NCBI GenBank assembly: GCA_028823855.1
Contig: JAPPFL010000048.1
Span: 1-64,000 of the forward strand
Source: Albidovulum sp.
Lineage (GTDB): Bacteria; Pseudomonadota; Alphaproteobacteria; Rhodobacterales; Rhodobacteraceae
Reading direction: 5' to 3'
DNA length: 64,000 bases
Position numbers and translations under genes: made by a program. Position 1 is the stretch's first letter. Each line of letters starts with the position of its first letter. Under the pieces are notes generated by a model. That model was not told where the DNA came from and did no database searches. It was given only the letters and a program-made list of their open reading frames with translations. Shown here piece after piece: positions 7,828 through 17,309 of the stretch.

Positions 7828-10119
7828 TCAGGCATTCAGGTCGTGGTTGCGTATCGGTAGCCTGCGGATGCGTTTGCCCGTAGCCGCGAAAATCGCGTTG
7901 GTTACAGCCGGAGCTACCGGCGGGACCGCCGGTTCGCCGACGCCGCCCCATTTGTCGCCGCCGGAAAGCGCAAAGTGCGTGCGAATTTCAGGCATCTCGT
8001 TTATGCGAAGCATCTGATACTGGTCGAAGTTGTCTTCAACTACCGCTCCGTTCTTGATGTGAATCTCGCCGTACAAGGCGGCCGTCAACCCGAATACGAC
8101 CGAGCTTTCCATCTGCATCTCGACGAGCTTAGGATGAATCACATGACCGCAATCGATTGCGACATCGATTGATTCGACCCTCAGCTGTCCTCTGCGACTC
8201 ACGGTGACATAGGCGACCTGCGCGGAGACGGTGCCGAACGCCTCTGCCAGTCCAATGCCCATTCCTTCGCCCCTGCGGAGGTCCGTCGTCCAGCCGGCTT
8301 CCTCGGCAGCCATCTCAAGAGGTCTGCGGAACTGTGAACCCTCGGGCATTAGGCTCAGCCTGAAATCCAGCGGATCCGCGCCTGCGGCATGCGCCAGCTC
8401 GTCGATGAAGCTTTCGATTGCGAATGCATTTTGCGACGCTCCCACTGAGCGCCACCAGTGCACCGGCAGATGAGAATCCCGGATCGCATAGTCGACCTGC
8501 TTGTTGGGAAAGGCGTACGGCAAACGCTCGTCCAGGCCCTCGACAGCCTGCCCATCGATACCGTCCTGCATAAATTGCGGAATCTGATGGTTGAAAATCG
8601 AATGCGAGACGATCCGGTTCCAGTAGGCTTCGGGTTTGCCGTCCGCGTCGGTCGACGCGGTGAAATGATATGTCGAGTACGGCCTGAACTTTCCTTGGCG
8701 CGTAGTTTCCTCGCGAGTCCATATCACTTTGACGGGTTCGCCCAGCGCCTTGGCTATGGCGGTAGCCTGCCGAACTTCGTCCTGGCGAAGTCGGCGACCG
8801 AAACCCGTTCCAAGAAACGCGGTATGCACGTGGACTTTTTCCTCGGGCAATCCCGCTTCTTCCGCAGCTACCGAAAGCGACCTTGGCGGGTTTTGCGTGC
8901 TTACCCAGATATCCGCCCTGTCGGCGGTAACGTGGGCAGTACAATTCATCGGCTCCATGCAAGCGTGTTCCAGATACGGAGTAACATACGTCGCTTCCAC
9001 CACGTTGGACGAAGCGGCGATTACGGCGCGAGCATCGCCGACCGAATCCGCGGGATTGTATGTGGGATCATCCGGATTGGCGAGCGCTTCGAGAGCGGCT
9101 TCGATGATGCTTGTATCGCTTACGTCCCCGTGTCCGCCGGCGTCCCATTCCTTTGGCATTAGCTGCAAGGCGGTCAGCGCGCGGTAGTAGGAATCCGCGA
9201 TCACGGCAACGCCGCTCTGGATTCCCGTCACTCTGTTCGCAACTTCCTCCAGATTAAAGTTGAGAGTGCCGATTCCGCCATCGCCCAGCCGGTAAGCCGC
9301 CATAACGCCCGGACGGTCCTTGACCGCATCGAAGTCGTAGCTCACGAGCCGTCCGCCCGGCACAGGCGAGACTTCGACTGCCGCATACACCATGCCCGGA
9401 ACCTGCGTATCGATACCGTATACGGCGGCTCCGTTGACTTTCAACGGCGTATCCAGACGAGCAACGGAAGTTCCTAGCAGCTGATATTGGTCCGGCGTTT
9501 TGATTGCCGGCTCGGATTCAAGCTGAATCGTAGAGGCTGCGGCCGCAAATTCGCCAAATGTACCGGAATTGCCTCCGGAACTGAGGATTCCGTTCTCAGC
9601 GGTTACGACCGAACGATCGACTCCCCAAGCGTTGGCGGCGGCCTGCTTCAAGCGCTCTCTCGCGCTAGCTCCCGCCTGCGCGAGATAAATGCGGGAACGG
9701 CGCACCGCGCCCGAGCCGCCTGTAGACATTCGCTGGTAAACGCCGTCCGTTTCCTTGGCAGCTCCCGCGGCGACCATGTACGGCTCCGCCTTCTGGCGAG
9801 CGTTTCGGTTCGCATCGGCATATACCGCCTTTACGTTTGCCCAGTCGCACTGCAGTTCCTCCGCCACGAGCATCGGCATTCCGGTAAAGACGCCTTCGCC
9901 CATTTCCGACTGGCCGACCCTGATAGTTACCGTATTGTCCGGATCGATAACGAGCCAGGCATTTACTTCCTGGCCTCCATCCGTAGCCATCCATGGCTCG
10001 TCCATTATCGCGGCAGCGTGCGCCGGGATATGAAAGCCGAGCATCATGCCTCCGGCGGCCGAGGCTCCGGTAACGATAAATTTCCGCCGATTGATTTCGA
10101 AATTTGTCATTGTCGTCAT
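7828..10119 (-). CDS. Molybdopterin-binding subunit of a xanthine dehydrogenase-family hydroxylase (IorB-like)
   Basis: Large molybdenum-cofactor subunit, 763 residues, of the periplasmic isoquinoline 1-oxidoreductase/aldehyde oxidase branch that uses a separate 2Fe-2S subunit and cytochromes. A twin-arginine leader ([14 protein letters not shown] near residues 11-24) indicates folded export. Recognisable MCD-binding segments include [15 protein letters not shown] and the C-terminal GVGEPAVPP, in which E729 corresponds to the catalytic glutamate of the family. It is translationally coupled to the 2Fe-2S gene by an ATGA overlap. The hydroxylated substrate (N-heterocycle, aldehyde or other) cannot be told from sequence. 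Its position inside a sox cluster is unusual. Confidence 0.9.
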   Translation of the reverse strand: MTTMTNFEINRRKFIVTGASAAGGMMLGFHIPAHAAAIMDEPWMATDGGQEVNAWLVIDPDNTVTIRVGQSEMGEGVFTGMPMLVAEELQCDWANVKAVYADANRNARQKAEPYMVAAGAAKETDGVYQRMSTGGSGAVRRSRIYLAQAGASARERLKQAAANAWGVDRSVVTAENGILSSGGNSGTFGEFAAAASTIQLESEPAIKTPDQYQLLGTSVARLDTPLKVNGAAVYGIDTQVPGMVYAAVEVSPVPGGRLVSYDFDAVKDRPGVMAAYRLGDGGIGTLNFNLEEVANRVTGIQSGVAVIADSYYRALTALQLMPKEWDAGGHGDVSDTSIIEAALEALANPDDPTYNPADSVGDARAVIAASSNVVEATYVTPYLEHACMEPMNCTAHVTADRADIWVSTQNPPRSLSVAAEEAGLPEEKVHVHTAFLGTGFGRRLRQDEVRQATAIAKALGEPVKVIWTREETTRQGKFRPYSTYHFTASTDADGKPEAYWNRIVSHSIFNHQIPQFMQDGIDGQAVEGLDERLPYAFPNKQVDYAIRDSHLPVHWWRSVGASQNAFAIESFIDELAHAAGADPLDFRLSLMPEGSQFRRPLEMAAEEAGWTTDLRRGEGMGIGLAEAFGTVSAQVAYVTVSRRGQLRVESIDVAIDCGHVIHPKLVEMQMESSVVFGLTAALYGEIHIKNGAVVEDNFDQYQMLRINEMPEIRTHFALSGGDKWGGVGEPAVPPVAPAVTNAIFAATGKRIRRLPIRNHDLNA

Positions 10120-10577
10120 CCTTGCGCGATTTCGGCAGCCCTATGGATTGCCTTGCGTATTCGTGAGTAGGTGCCGCAGCGACAGATATTGTCGGACATA
10201 AGGGTGTCGATGTTGAGATCCGAGGGGCTCGGATGCTGCTCCAGCAGCGCAGCTGCCGCCATTATCTGGCCAGACTGGCAGTATCCGCATTGCGGAACGT
10301 CTTCTTCGATCCACGCGATCTGCACAGGGTGCGAGTTGTCCTCGGAGAGCCCTTCGATCGTCGTAATTTCCTTCCCAACCGCGGCCGATACTTTGGTCGT
10401 GCAAGAGAACACCTTTTTTCCATCGATATGCACCGTGCAAGCGCCGCATTTCGCGATGCCGCAGCCGTACTTGGTGCCTGTCATACCTAAATTGTCCCGA
10501 ATAACCCATAGCAGCGGGGTCTCCGGCTCGACGTCCACGGTGTAGGATGCGCCGTTTACATTGAGATCGAATGCCAT
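10116..10577 (-). CDS. 2Fe-2S subunit of the molybdenum hydroxylase (IorA-like)
   Basis: A 153-residue ferredoxin-like subunit with two 2Fe-2S clusters. The plant-ferredoxin-type N-terminal domain carries C39, C44, C47 and C59 ([12 protein letters not shown]), and the helical C-terminal domain carries C97, C100, C132 and C134 (QCGYCQSGQ and [10 protein letters not shown]). It has no leader of its own and is expected to ride through the Tat system with the large subunit. It ends within the ATG of the molybdopterin subunit gene (ATGA), so the two are coupled. No FAD subunit gene is nearby, as in periplasmic IorAB enzymes that pass electrons to cytochromes. Confidence 0.92.
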   Translation of the reverse strand: MAFDLNVNGASYTVDVEPETPLLWVIRDNLGMTGTKYGCGIAKCGACTVHIDGKKVFSCTTKVSAAVGKEITTIEGLSEDNSHPVQIAWIEEDVPQCGYCQSGQIMAAAALLEQHPSPSDLNIDTLMSDNICRCGTYSRIRKAIHRAAEIAQG

Positions 10578-11466
10578 TAATTGCCCTCCCTTGTTGAAAT
10601 ATTCGTTCCAACAAGCGCAAGCATATTTGCAAGCGGCAATTTACCCGCGGCATGCGAACGCGGATGGAACGCCGTCCAATATACCAAGTTTGGTTAAGGC
10701 GCGCAAAATATTTTTTCGAATTTCAAGACCGCTCTCGGATCGGAAATCCGGAATCTGCGGCGATTGGTCGCAATGGCGACGCGAATGGGCTAATCCGCGG
10801 CGAGGCGACTACGGCATTAGTTCCCGGCTTGAATTCGCGAGAATATTGGCCAATTCGAAATATTGCCGCGCCACGTCACTGCAAGCGGATATCCGCCAAC
10901 TAGCCGACTATTCCGCGAAAACTCCCGAACAAGTGGCTCCATGCGGATTGCGCCCTTGCGGATGCCCTGCGCCGACGACCGATACTTGTCATTGTTCGAG
11001 CTCAGCAATGCCGTCTCCGTTCGGATTCCTGCAGTTCCTCAATGCCGTCCGTGCGGCGAAGAGCGACCCGAAGGAGAATGCGCGACATTGGCTCGAACCC
11101 GAATTCGTGCCGCGATTCAATTGGCTAGTCCGCTCAAGCGGAGGTCCAACGCGAATGGACCGCATGAATGAAATACGAGTAAAATTGCAACAATGACTAC
11201 GAACGCCCGCTTCCAAAATGGCTTCTAGCGCCGGACTCCATGCCGCTACGCACAAATCGCCTGCCACGGTGCTTTTCGTGCAAATCGAACCTTTGTCGGA
11301 ATTGCGTTCCCCGTCCTCCGCAACAGGATTGTTTGCATTAAATTCCCTATTTCGACTCTGCGTCGAAGTATCGACCAATCTCATGGCGAACTGTCATCCG
11401 AGAAACCGTTAATCTGGAATTGCCGGACAGAAAATGCAGCCGACTACAGCACTGTTGCTTAATCGC
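10578..11466. other. Gene-free spacer inside the minus-strand cytochrome/oxidoreductase block
   Basis: Nearly 900 bases separate the triheme cytochrome gene from the 2Fe-2S gene although they are on the same strand and functionally linked. Several open frames exist but none shows a family motif, a signal peptide or a convincing start. It probably contains the promoter for the hydroxylase/soxX operon; otherwise I see nothing in it. Confidence 0.5.
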
Positions 11467-12783
11467 CTACCAGGACGCGCGTTTCTCGGCGACATGCTCG
11501 GCTACTCCGTCCCAAGGCAGTAGATCGGTGAAGTGCCAGCGCAAAAACTTGACCAAATCCACAATGTCGCGATCAAGAATTGAAGCCCCCATACCTGGCA
11601 TGGACCGCTGCATGGCGCCTCGCGTAGGACGTATTCCATCGAATATGATATGAATGACATTTCTGGGATCGGAAGCGTTTACGGTCGAAGTCAATGCGAG
11701 CGATACAGGCAATTGCTCGCCGCCTCCTCGCTTGTGACAGTTTGAACACTGATCGCGGAAAACTTCCATTCCATTCTGAACCGACGGGTCTTCAGGAGTT
11801 TTGTCCGGCAAGTATCCCGGTTCCGATACCCAATCCAGCGATTTCGCACGATCTATCACCAACTGTCTTTCGGCTTCGTTCGGCGGCCGCCGCTGCCGCG
11901 ATTCAAAATATGCGGCGATCGCGAATATATCGTCTTCGGATTGATCGTACAAATGGTTTACAATCGGAGCCATCGGGCCCCCCGCAATGCCGTGGTCGCT
12001 ATCCCAGCCGTCGAACAAGTAGTTGACCAGCTGAATCTGGCTCCAGGGGATTGGCGCCGGCGATTTTTCGTTCAAGGCGGGCGCAAGCCAGTGCTCCGCT
12101 TCGCCGCCGTCGTAGGCGGAATCGCGCAAAACCGCCCCGAAAATGTTTCGGGGCGAATGACACGCGCCGCAGTGCCCTAGACCTTCGGCAAGGTATGCGC
12201 CACGGTTCCATTCCTCGTTTTGGCCGGGATCGGGTTGATATTCTCCTGTTTCAAGAAAAAGCAACTTCCAACCGGCCAAGAGCGCGCGTATATTGAACGG
12301 AAAGCGCAATTCGTTTTCCGGCGCTGTATTGTCGACCGGCTCGCGGGTGATAAGGTACGCATAAATCGCGCGAATATCCTCGTCGGTCGCTTTGGTAAAA
12401 TGATCGTACGGAAAAGCCGGATAGAGATGCCGGCCTTTACGGTCGACTCCCTGGCGCATCGCTCGCCGGAATGCCGCTTCCGACCAGCCGCCAATACCGG
12501 TCTCGGCATCGGGCGTTATGTTCGTCGAATAAACTACGCCGAAAGGCGTTGGTAGAGCCAGCCCGCCCGCGTATGGAGCACCGCCCCGCGAAGTATGGCA
12601 AACTTCGCAAGCGCCGATTCCGGCGAGCGCCTCTCCAAGATAAAGTAGGTCGCTATCGAATGACGCGACGCCGGGAAGTTCCACGGGCGCAATTTCCGGG
12701 TGCCGATAGGCCCAAGCCGCGGCAACGGCTAAAGCCGCGACCGGAAGCGCCGCGAAAGAAACAATTTTCTGTGACCTGTTCAT
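11467..12783 (-). CDS. Triheme c-type cytochrome, electron acceptor of a periplasmic dehydrogenase
   Basis: A 438-residue exported cytochrome with an uncleaved or slowly cleaved N-terminal membrane segment (about 8-26) and three CxxCH heme sites: CEVCH 59-63, CGACH 205-209 and CSNCH 346-350. The layout, including YSTNITPD after the first heme, is that of the cytochrome subunits of membrane alcohol/gluconate dehydrogenases and of IorB/nicotinate hydroxylase-type enzymes. It is encoded upstream of, and on the same strand as, the IorAB-like genes, so it probably carries their electrons to the respiratory chain. It could also serve Sox proteins. It is separated from both neighbours by gene-free DNA. 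Confidence 0.88.
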   Translation of the reverse strand: MNRSQKIVSFAALPVAALAVAAAWAYRHPEIAPVELPGVASFDSDLLYLGEALAGIGACEVCHTSRGGAPYAGGLALPTPFGVVYSTNITPDAETGIGGWSEAAFRRAMRQGVDRKGRHLYPAFPYDHFTKATDEDIRAIYAYLITREPVDNTAPENELRFPFNIRALLAGWKLLFLETGEYQPDPGQNEEWNRGAYLAEGLGHCGACHSPRNIFGAVLRDSAYDGGEAEHWLAPALNEKSPAPIPWSQIQLVNYLFDGWDSDHGIAGGPMAPIVNHLYDQSEDDIFAIAAYFESRQRRPPNEAERQLVIDRAKSLDWVSEPGYLPDKTPEDPSVQNGMEVFRDQCSNCHKRGGGEQLPVSLALTSTVNASDPRNVIHIIFDGIRPTRGAMQRSMPGMGASILDRDIVDLVKFLRWHFTDLLPWDGVAEHVAEKRASW

Positions 12784-13113
12784 TGCGCCTCCAGTTCGCT
12801 CACTGGTTTAAGCGAATTCAATATTATTGATTCGGCTCGACCGAACCGACCCATTTCTTTACCAAGCAGCGGAGCGCCTGAATTGTTCGAGCCATCCGCG
12901 ATCGAGAATTCGATCATTGGCAGATTCGAGATGCCACTGAAGCAATTCCGCACGTTTTAACTGCTGTATTGCACATTTCTGCGGTGAAGGCGTAAATTAT
13001 CTCTATCGAACACTCGACGCATGTCAAAGCATCAATTTCGCAAAAAACGTCGGGATTGCGCCTGTTTCCGAGCCATTTTCAATCCCGCCTTGCGAATTCG
13101 GACCTCGAACTTG
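12784..13113. other. Gene-free spacer
   Basis: About 330 bases between soxA and the triheme cytochrome gene, both on the minus strand. No gene recognised; it probably holds the promoter of the cytochrome gene. Confidence 0.5.
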
Positions 13114-13914
13114 TCACGGACGTACGGCAGGAGCCTCGACCGGCAGCCCATTTCCCTTCCACGCCACGTAAAGTTCCAGGCTTAGGTATTCCGGCGAACC
13201 CAGCTCAAATGATTCGGCGCGAACCGCCCAATTGCACCACCGAAACATGCGGTGCCTGGAACCCATGGCTCGCCATTGCAGTCTGTAAAACGGAAATCCG
13301 TTTACGTGACCCTGGCTGATCGTATCTCCGCGCAGGCGGGATCCCGCTAATCCATCATGGCACTGGCTGCATGCGAGATCCAACTGCCCTCTTCTTTCCA
13401 AATAGAATTTCCTTCCTTCCTTCCAGAAGCGCTGAGCTTCGCCTGAATTATCCACCTGCATAGGCATGCCTCGCGATTGGAAAGCAACAAATGCCGACAG
13501 CGAAAGCATGTCGTCGGACTCCAGGGGATATTCCGATGCGTCCATATATTCGGTGCGCATTTCGTTGATGCGACCCTCGAGGTTCACTAGGCCGGCAGAT
13601 TCCCTGTCGTAAACAGGATACCTAGCGGCAACACCCCGCATGGATTCCGCCGCGTCTCCGTGACAGGATTCGCAGGACTGGCCTTTTCCGCCCTCCGCCG
13701 ACGACCAGATTTCGTATCCGCGTTCAACCGCGAACATGCCTGGATTCAAGAAGTCGTCGTCCTGCAGCGCGCGCACTTGCTCGCCCATGAAAAAGTACCC
13801 GGAAATTGGCAAATCGCCGTCGCCGACTTCCTGCTGCTCCGCGAAAGACCGCGCCAGCAGCGATTCCGAGAACGCCAAAATCAATGCAATGAATAGCAGC
13901 CTCGTGGAATTCAC
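13114..13914 (-). CDS. soxA: SoxA, diheme cytochrome of the SoxAX complex
   Basis: Periplasmic cytochrome that, with SoxX, oxidatively couples thiosulfate to the SoxY cysteine. The 266-residue precursor starts at a GTG (13914), which gives a clean signal peptide (MNSTRLLF with a hydrophobic core to about residue 25). A longer reading through soxZ gives no signal peptide at its N-terminus. Heme motifs are CESCH 81-85 and CSQCH 182-186, and the active-site cysteine ligand that carries the persulfide in the family is C227 in FRWCNWAVRAE. It therefore looks like the two-CxxCH form. It is third in a soxYZA block, with 14 bases after soxZ. Confidence 0.94.
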   Translation of the reverse strand: MNSTRLLFIALILAFSESLLARSFAEQQEVGDGDLPISGYFFMGEQVRALQDDDFLNPGMFAVERGYEIWSSAEGGKGQSCESCHGDAAESMRGVAARYPVYDRESAGLVNLEGRINEMRTEYMDASEYPLESDDMLSLSAFVAFQSRGMPMQVDNSGEAQRFWKEGRKFYLERRGQLDLACSQCHDGLAGSRLRGDTISQGHVNGFPFYRLQWRAMGSRHRMFRWCNWAVRAESFELGSPEYLSLELYVAWKGNGLPVEAPAVRP

Positions 13915-13928
13915 TTCGCAGCAGCTGC

Positions 13929-14255
13929 CTAAACGACCTGCAACTCCGCCGCGTCGGTGTAGACCGAACCGTCGTCGTCGTACCACTTGAATTCGAACCG
14001 CCCCGACTCTTTGACCAGCACGAAGAAGGATATGAACGGATTCGACGAAACGGCCTCGTGCCAGTCCGCCGCAAAAACAGTCTCGCCGTTGAACTGCGCT
14101 TCGAATCGGTGGATGATGCGTCTCGGTATTCGCTCGCCGTCACTGGAATACATGAACCCGTTGTCCATGGGGTGCTTGATCAGGGTCTTGAGTTCAATAA
14201 CTTCTCCCGCTGCCGCTTTCGACGGTACAGAAGTGCGAATCCTTACCTGGGACAT
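13929..14255 (-). CDS. soxZ: SoxZ, scaffold subunit of the SoxYZ sulfur carrier
   Basis: A 108-residue immunoglobulin-like protein that forms the SoxYZ heterodimer in the periplasm; like other SoxZ it has no signal peptide and is co-exported with SoxY. Sequence hallmarks are the opening VRIRTSVPSKAAAGE, the central LIKHPMDNGF and HRFEAQFNGE, and the terminal GRFEFKWYDDDGSVYTDAAE. Full length and intact. It lies 72 bases after soxY and just before soxA on the same strand. Confidence 0.95.
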   Translation of the reverse strand: MSQVRIRTSVPSKAAAGEVIELKTLIKHPMDNGFMYSSDGERIPRRIIHRFEAQFNGETVFAADWHEAVSSNPFISFFVLVKESGRFEFKWYDDDGSVYTDAAELQVV

Positions 14256-14327
14256 TTTTGGTCTCCTCGGTCAATTGCCGGATCGCAAACCATGCGGCGG
14301 CGCCCCGTTGCGACCCAACTAACCGCG

Positions 14328-14855
14328 TCAATTCTTCCGGCTGGACCTTTTCGCATCCGGCATGAAAATCTCCACCGCGCACGCGCCGAGCGAAACCGTA
14401 ACATACTTCGCCGACATCCAAGCGGAACCGTCGCTCATGAACGAAAACCCGAAGACGAACTGGCTCCGCGCAAGCCGGATTCTCTGGGAAACACGGGCAA
14501 TTCCGGAACGCGGCGTAAAGTAGTAGTCGGTCACAAGAGGCTGCGGGTTTCCGGTTGTCAGAATATGTAGGCTTCGAACATGATCCGCGTCCGACATCGG
14601 CGAGTCCGGCACCGAAGCCGTGAGTGGAACGGACAGACCGGTATCCGCCCTGTCGGGCAAATCCAATTCAATTCGCCCTTCCTGAAAATTTCGTCTGCCC
14701 AGCCGTTCGATTAATACACGACGCATCCATTCCGGGATTTCCGGAAGCGCAACGGCGGCAGAAGCCGAACTGGTTGACAGAAATGCGACCGCGCCCGCTC
14801 CCCAAGCGAGCATCTCCAAAGCTCCTCTCCGGCTGACCGGGTCTCGGTCTCCCAT
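14328..14855 (-). CDS. soxY: SoxY, sulfur carrier with an atypical C-terminus
   Basis: Periplasmic sulfur-carrier subunit. The chosen ATG at 14855 gives 175 residues, with GAAGAG a few bases upstream and a twin-arginine leader (SRRGALEML). The body matches SoxY (LPEIPEWM, YYFTPRSGIARVSQRIRLARSQ). The carrier cysteine is normally within a terminal GGCGG arm. Here it is C159 in LGACAVE and is followed by 16 more residues rich in Arg/Lys/Ser. Either this is a natural variant arm or a recent frameshift has replaced the original end. It heads soxYZA and diverges from the HNH endonuclease gene. Confidence 0.88.
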   Translation of the reverse strand: MGDRDPVSRRGALEMLAWGAGAVAFLSTSSASAAVALPEIPEWMRRVLIERLGRRNFQEGRIELDLPDRADTGLSVPLTASVPDSPMSDADHVRSLHILTTGNPQPLVTDYYFTPRSGIARVSQRIRLARSQFVFGFSFMSDGSAWMSAKYVTVSLGACAVEIFMPDAKRSSRKN

Positions 14856-15072
14856 TCCCGGCTCTTCAAACAGTTCAAGTTCTTTTCCCATGCGACAAGT
14901 GCAATTCGCGGCTTCTAGCCGAACAACTATGTCCCACCCTAACGCGAATTGCAAATCTGGCGGCAAGGTACTCGCCATGCCTTTTTCGATTTTTCGATTA
15001 GTCATTTGCATTTGCTCGCATGACAAATTATCGGCTAACGGGAGCGTCGGCTCAACCCGTACAACGTATCTA

Positions 15073-16041
15073 ATGCGCAAAACAGACAGTTCGGAAAATC
15101 CCCACTCGGAAGAACTGAATTTCATTCGAAACCGGTTCATGTCGATGAAGCGGTGGTCAAGGGGCGGAAAACGAGCTCCGCACAAGCCGCTATTGGCCTT
15201 GCTGGCAATCGTTCGGTGCTTGAAAGGATATGATCGGCTGACAGCTTATGAAGAATTGAGACGCGAACTACTACCGCTTCTTCAGGAATTTGCGCCTTAC
15301 CAGTCCAGCCTAAGGCCGGAATATCCCTTTTGGAGGATGAAAAACGATCGCCAAATCTGGGAGATACCAAATCAAGCGAATGTCGAGATCAATTCAAGCG
15401 GCGACGCGAGTTCGAAAAATTTGCTGGAAGCCCGCATTGAAGCCGGATTTCCGGAAATCATCTACGAAGCGTTTCGAAGCAATCCCGATTTTGCCTTTTC
15501 GCTAGCTCACGAACTGGTCAACGCGCATTTTCCCGAAACCTTGCACGAGAGGATCCTCCAAGCTGCCGGCATGGCGGAAGCGGCCAACCTGACGCAGGCG
15601 GACAGGAACAAGATCTGGGTTCGGAAATCCGCGCGCGATTCAAAATTCCGTGAACGAGTACTAACGGCATACAACAATCGCTGCGCCGTCTGCAGATATT
15701 CGATGCGAATTTGCGAAGACCTGGTGGGGTTGGAAGCAGCTCATATCAAGTGGCATCAGCATCGCGGACCGGACATTGTCCAAAACGGTGTCGCATTGTG
15801 CTCCATTCATCACAAGCTATTTGATTCCGGCGCCTTTACTTTCACGCCCGATCTTTCAATATTCGTCTCCGTTTTGGTTTCAGGCAGCGGTCGACCCGAG
15901 TGGCTGGACCGCTTCAACGGCAAATCGTTTCAGTTGCCTGCCGACGAGTCTCTGCTTCCCGCCGAGGAATTTTTAGCGTGGCACGGCCGGGACGTGTTCA
16001 GAGGACCTAGCCCCGCCCTGCAAGTCAGATCAAAATCGTAA
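15073..16041 (+). CDS. Probable phosphorothioate-DNA-dependent HNH restriction endonuclease (SBD-HNH)
   Basis: A 322-residue protein resembling type IV enzymes such as ScoMcrA/SprMcrA that cut DNA carrying phosphorothioate sulfur. The N-terminal part looks like the sulfur-binding domain: RAPHKPLLALL at about 34-44, a helical region, then EYPFWRM at 83-89. The C-terminal part is an HNH nuclease: CAVC 204-207, catalytic AAH 222-224, an Asn in DIVQNGVAL, and CSIHH 243-247. Both halves appear intact. The start is uncertain (15073 or 15139); neither has a strong ribosome-binding site. It is a stand-alone gene divergent from soxY with no dnd modification genes in the window, as expected for a restriction-only defence gene. 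Confidence 0.75.
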   Translation: MRKTDSSENPHSEELNFIRNRFMSMKRWSRGGKRAPHKPLLALLAIVRCLKGYDRLTAYEELRRELLPLLQEFAPYQSSLRPEYPFWRMKNDRQIWEIPNQANVEINSSGDASSKNLLEARIEAGFPEIIYEAFRSNPDFAFSLAHELVNAHFPETLHERILQAAGMAEAANLTQADRNKIWVRKSARDSKFRERVLTAYNNRCAVCRYSMRICEDLVGLEAAHIKWHQHRGPDIVQNGVALCSIHHKLFDSGAFTFTPDLSIFVSVLVSGSGRPEWLDRFNGKSFQLPADESLLPAEEFLAWHGRDVFRGPSPALQVRSKS

Positions 16042-16209
16042 TCAGGCGTTGACGGTTTTCGAAGATTTGAAACATTGCGCCATTCAGGGCGTCGTCGTGC
16101 CTTTCGCCGGACAAGCTTCGATTCCGCTATTTGGGAGTCCTTTCGCCAAAATAGGTGAAAATGCGGCAAAACGCTATGACGAAACTTGTCCTTTGTCGAA
16201 TTGTGCGCG

Positions 16210-16629
16210 TTAAGGGGCAGGGTCGCTTTCAATTGGATTTTGCCGATTGCCGAGGCTGTCGATTATAGGACAGTCAGGCCTGTGATCGCCCTTGCATGCG
16301 TTGACGAGGTGCTCAAGCTCATCGTGCAGAGATTTGAGTTCTAGCTGCTTCCTGGCAATCTCAGCCAGCCGATTTGTCGCGATGCGCTTTACATCGGCGC
16401 TCGAACGGCGCTGATCCTCGTAAAGGCCTATTAGTTCCCTGCACTCGTCGATCGAAAATCCGAACTGTCTCGCCCGTCGAACAAAGGCGAGTTTTCGGAC
16501 AGCCGCATCGTCGTAGATTCGGTATCCCGCTTCCGATCTGCAAGGCGCCGATACCAATCCGATATCCGCGTAGTAGCGGACGGTTTTGACCGGCAAGCCG
16601 GAAATCTTCGATGCCGTAGAAATATGCAT
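16210..16629 (-). CDS. cueR: CueR, copper-responsive MerR-family regulator
   Basis: A 139-residue MerR-family activator that senses Cu(I). It has the N-terminal helix-turn-helix with VKTVRYYADIGLV (14-26), a long dimerisation helix, and the metal-binding pair C112 and C120 (ACKGDHRPDC) with the seven-residue spacing and exact numbering of E. coli CueR. The start at 16629 is backed by AGAAGAG a few bases upstream. Copper specificity fits copC and copD, which lie about 700 bases away on the other strand. A CueR-like dyad sits in its own promoter. Confidence 0.9.
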   Translation of the reverse strand: MHISTASKISGLPVKTVRYYADIGLVSAPCRSEAGYRIYDDAAVRKLAFVRRARQFGFSIDECRELIGLYEDQRRSSADVKRIATNRLAEIARKQLELKSLHDELEHLVNACKGDHRPDCPIIDSLGNRQNPIESDPAP

Positions 16630-16642
16630 AGCTCTTCTCTTG

Positions 16643-16661
16643 ACCTTACAGTTGCTGGAAG
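16643..16661. promoter_or_regulatory. CueR/MerR-type operator dyad upstream of cueR
   Basis: ACCTTACAGTTGCTGGAAG is an imperfect dyad (ideal ACCTTnCAGnnnCTGnAAGGT), 13 bases before the cueR start codon. On the minus strand TTGCAC and TAAGGT flank it with a 20-base spacer, the lengthened spacing typical of MerR-family promoters. Assignment is by motif and position; copC may have a second site that I did not find. Confidence 0.45.
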
Positions 16662-17309
16662 AATTAAGGTGCAATTGAAACTTAGTCAAGGAACTCCAAC
16701 TGACCGCTATTGCAAATAGTCTCGCAATTGCCTTGTTAAGCCGCCATACTTGGCGCAGGCCCTGCAAAAACGCGTCCCGGTGGCCGCAAGGATGAACGCC
16801 GTATACGTTTCCATGACAGGCGGAGCCATGCCGGCATGGCGGGGCGTCCCGGCATGCAAGTGGCCGGTTTTGTTATGCCGCCGCAAAACGACTATTGGCG
16901 GCTCAAGTCTCTCGGTCGATCATGCCGCCGCTGAAATGCGCCGAGTCGCTATCCGGGGGAGCCTTCTGCCGAGGCCGCCGGAATTCGACCGAGCCGAGTA
17001 ATCGCGCCGGCAATGGCTATCGAGCTACGAGTAGCGAAATCGGGTTGAAAAGAGGTCCGGAAACGCGCATTAGGTTTTGGCGGGACGCCTGCGGCGCAAA
17101 TTTCTCGGCCTGTCGCGGGACCGAGATTCCCGTGCGCGCGGCGCTTGTAGATCATAGTTGTTCCGCCTGGCGCGCGCATTGCTTTTCCTGGTCCGGTTTC
17201 GGAAATTAGAGAGCGCACCTGCGGCGAAAGGATGTTCCTACTTGATGCCAAAGCCCGATTTGGTGGTTTTGGAAGTTCATCGGACAAACGGAGGATGAGA
17301 ACTAAAGCA
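16662..17309. other. Spacer between cueR and copC
   Basis: About 650 bases with no convincing gene. It contains a cluster of CCGGCATG/CATGCCGG inverted segments near 16826-16858 of unknown meaning and must contain the copC promoter. Confidence 0.45.

Noticed and set aside
10989-11384. Minus-strand open frame in the spacer before the 2Fe-2S subunit gene
   Set aside because: Unbiased composition, no motif, no signal peptide, and no good start; treated as spacer.
16826-16858. Inverted CCGGCATG repeats between cueR and copC
   Set aside because: Arms are short and partly self-palindromic; the stretch is neither a terminator nor a CueR-type site, so no function is claimed.
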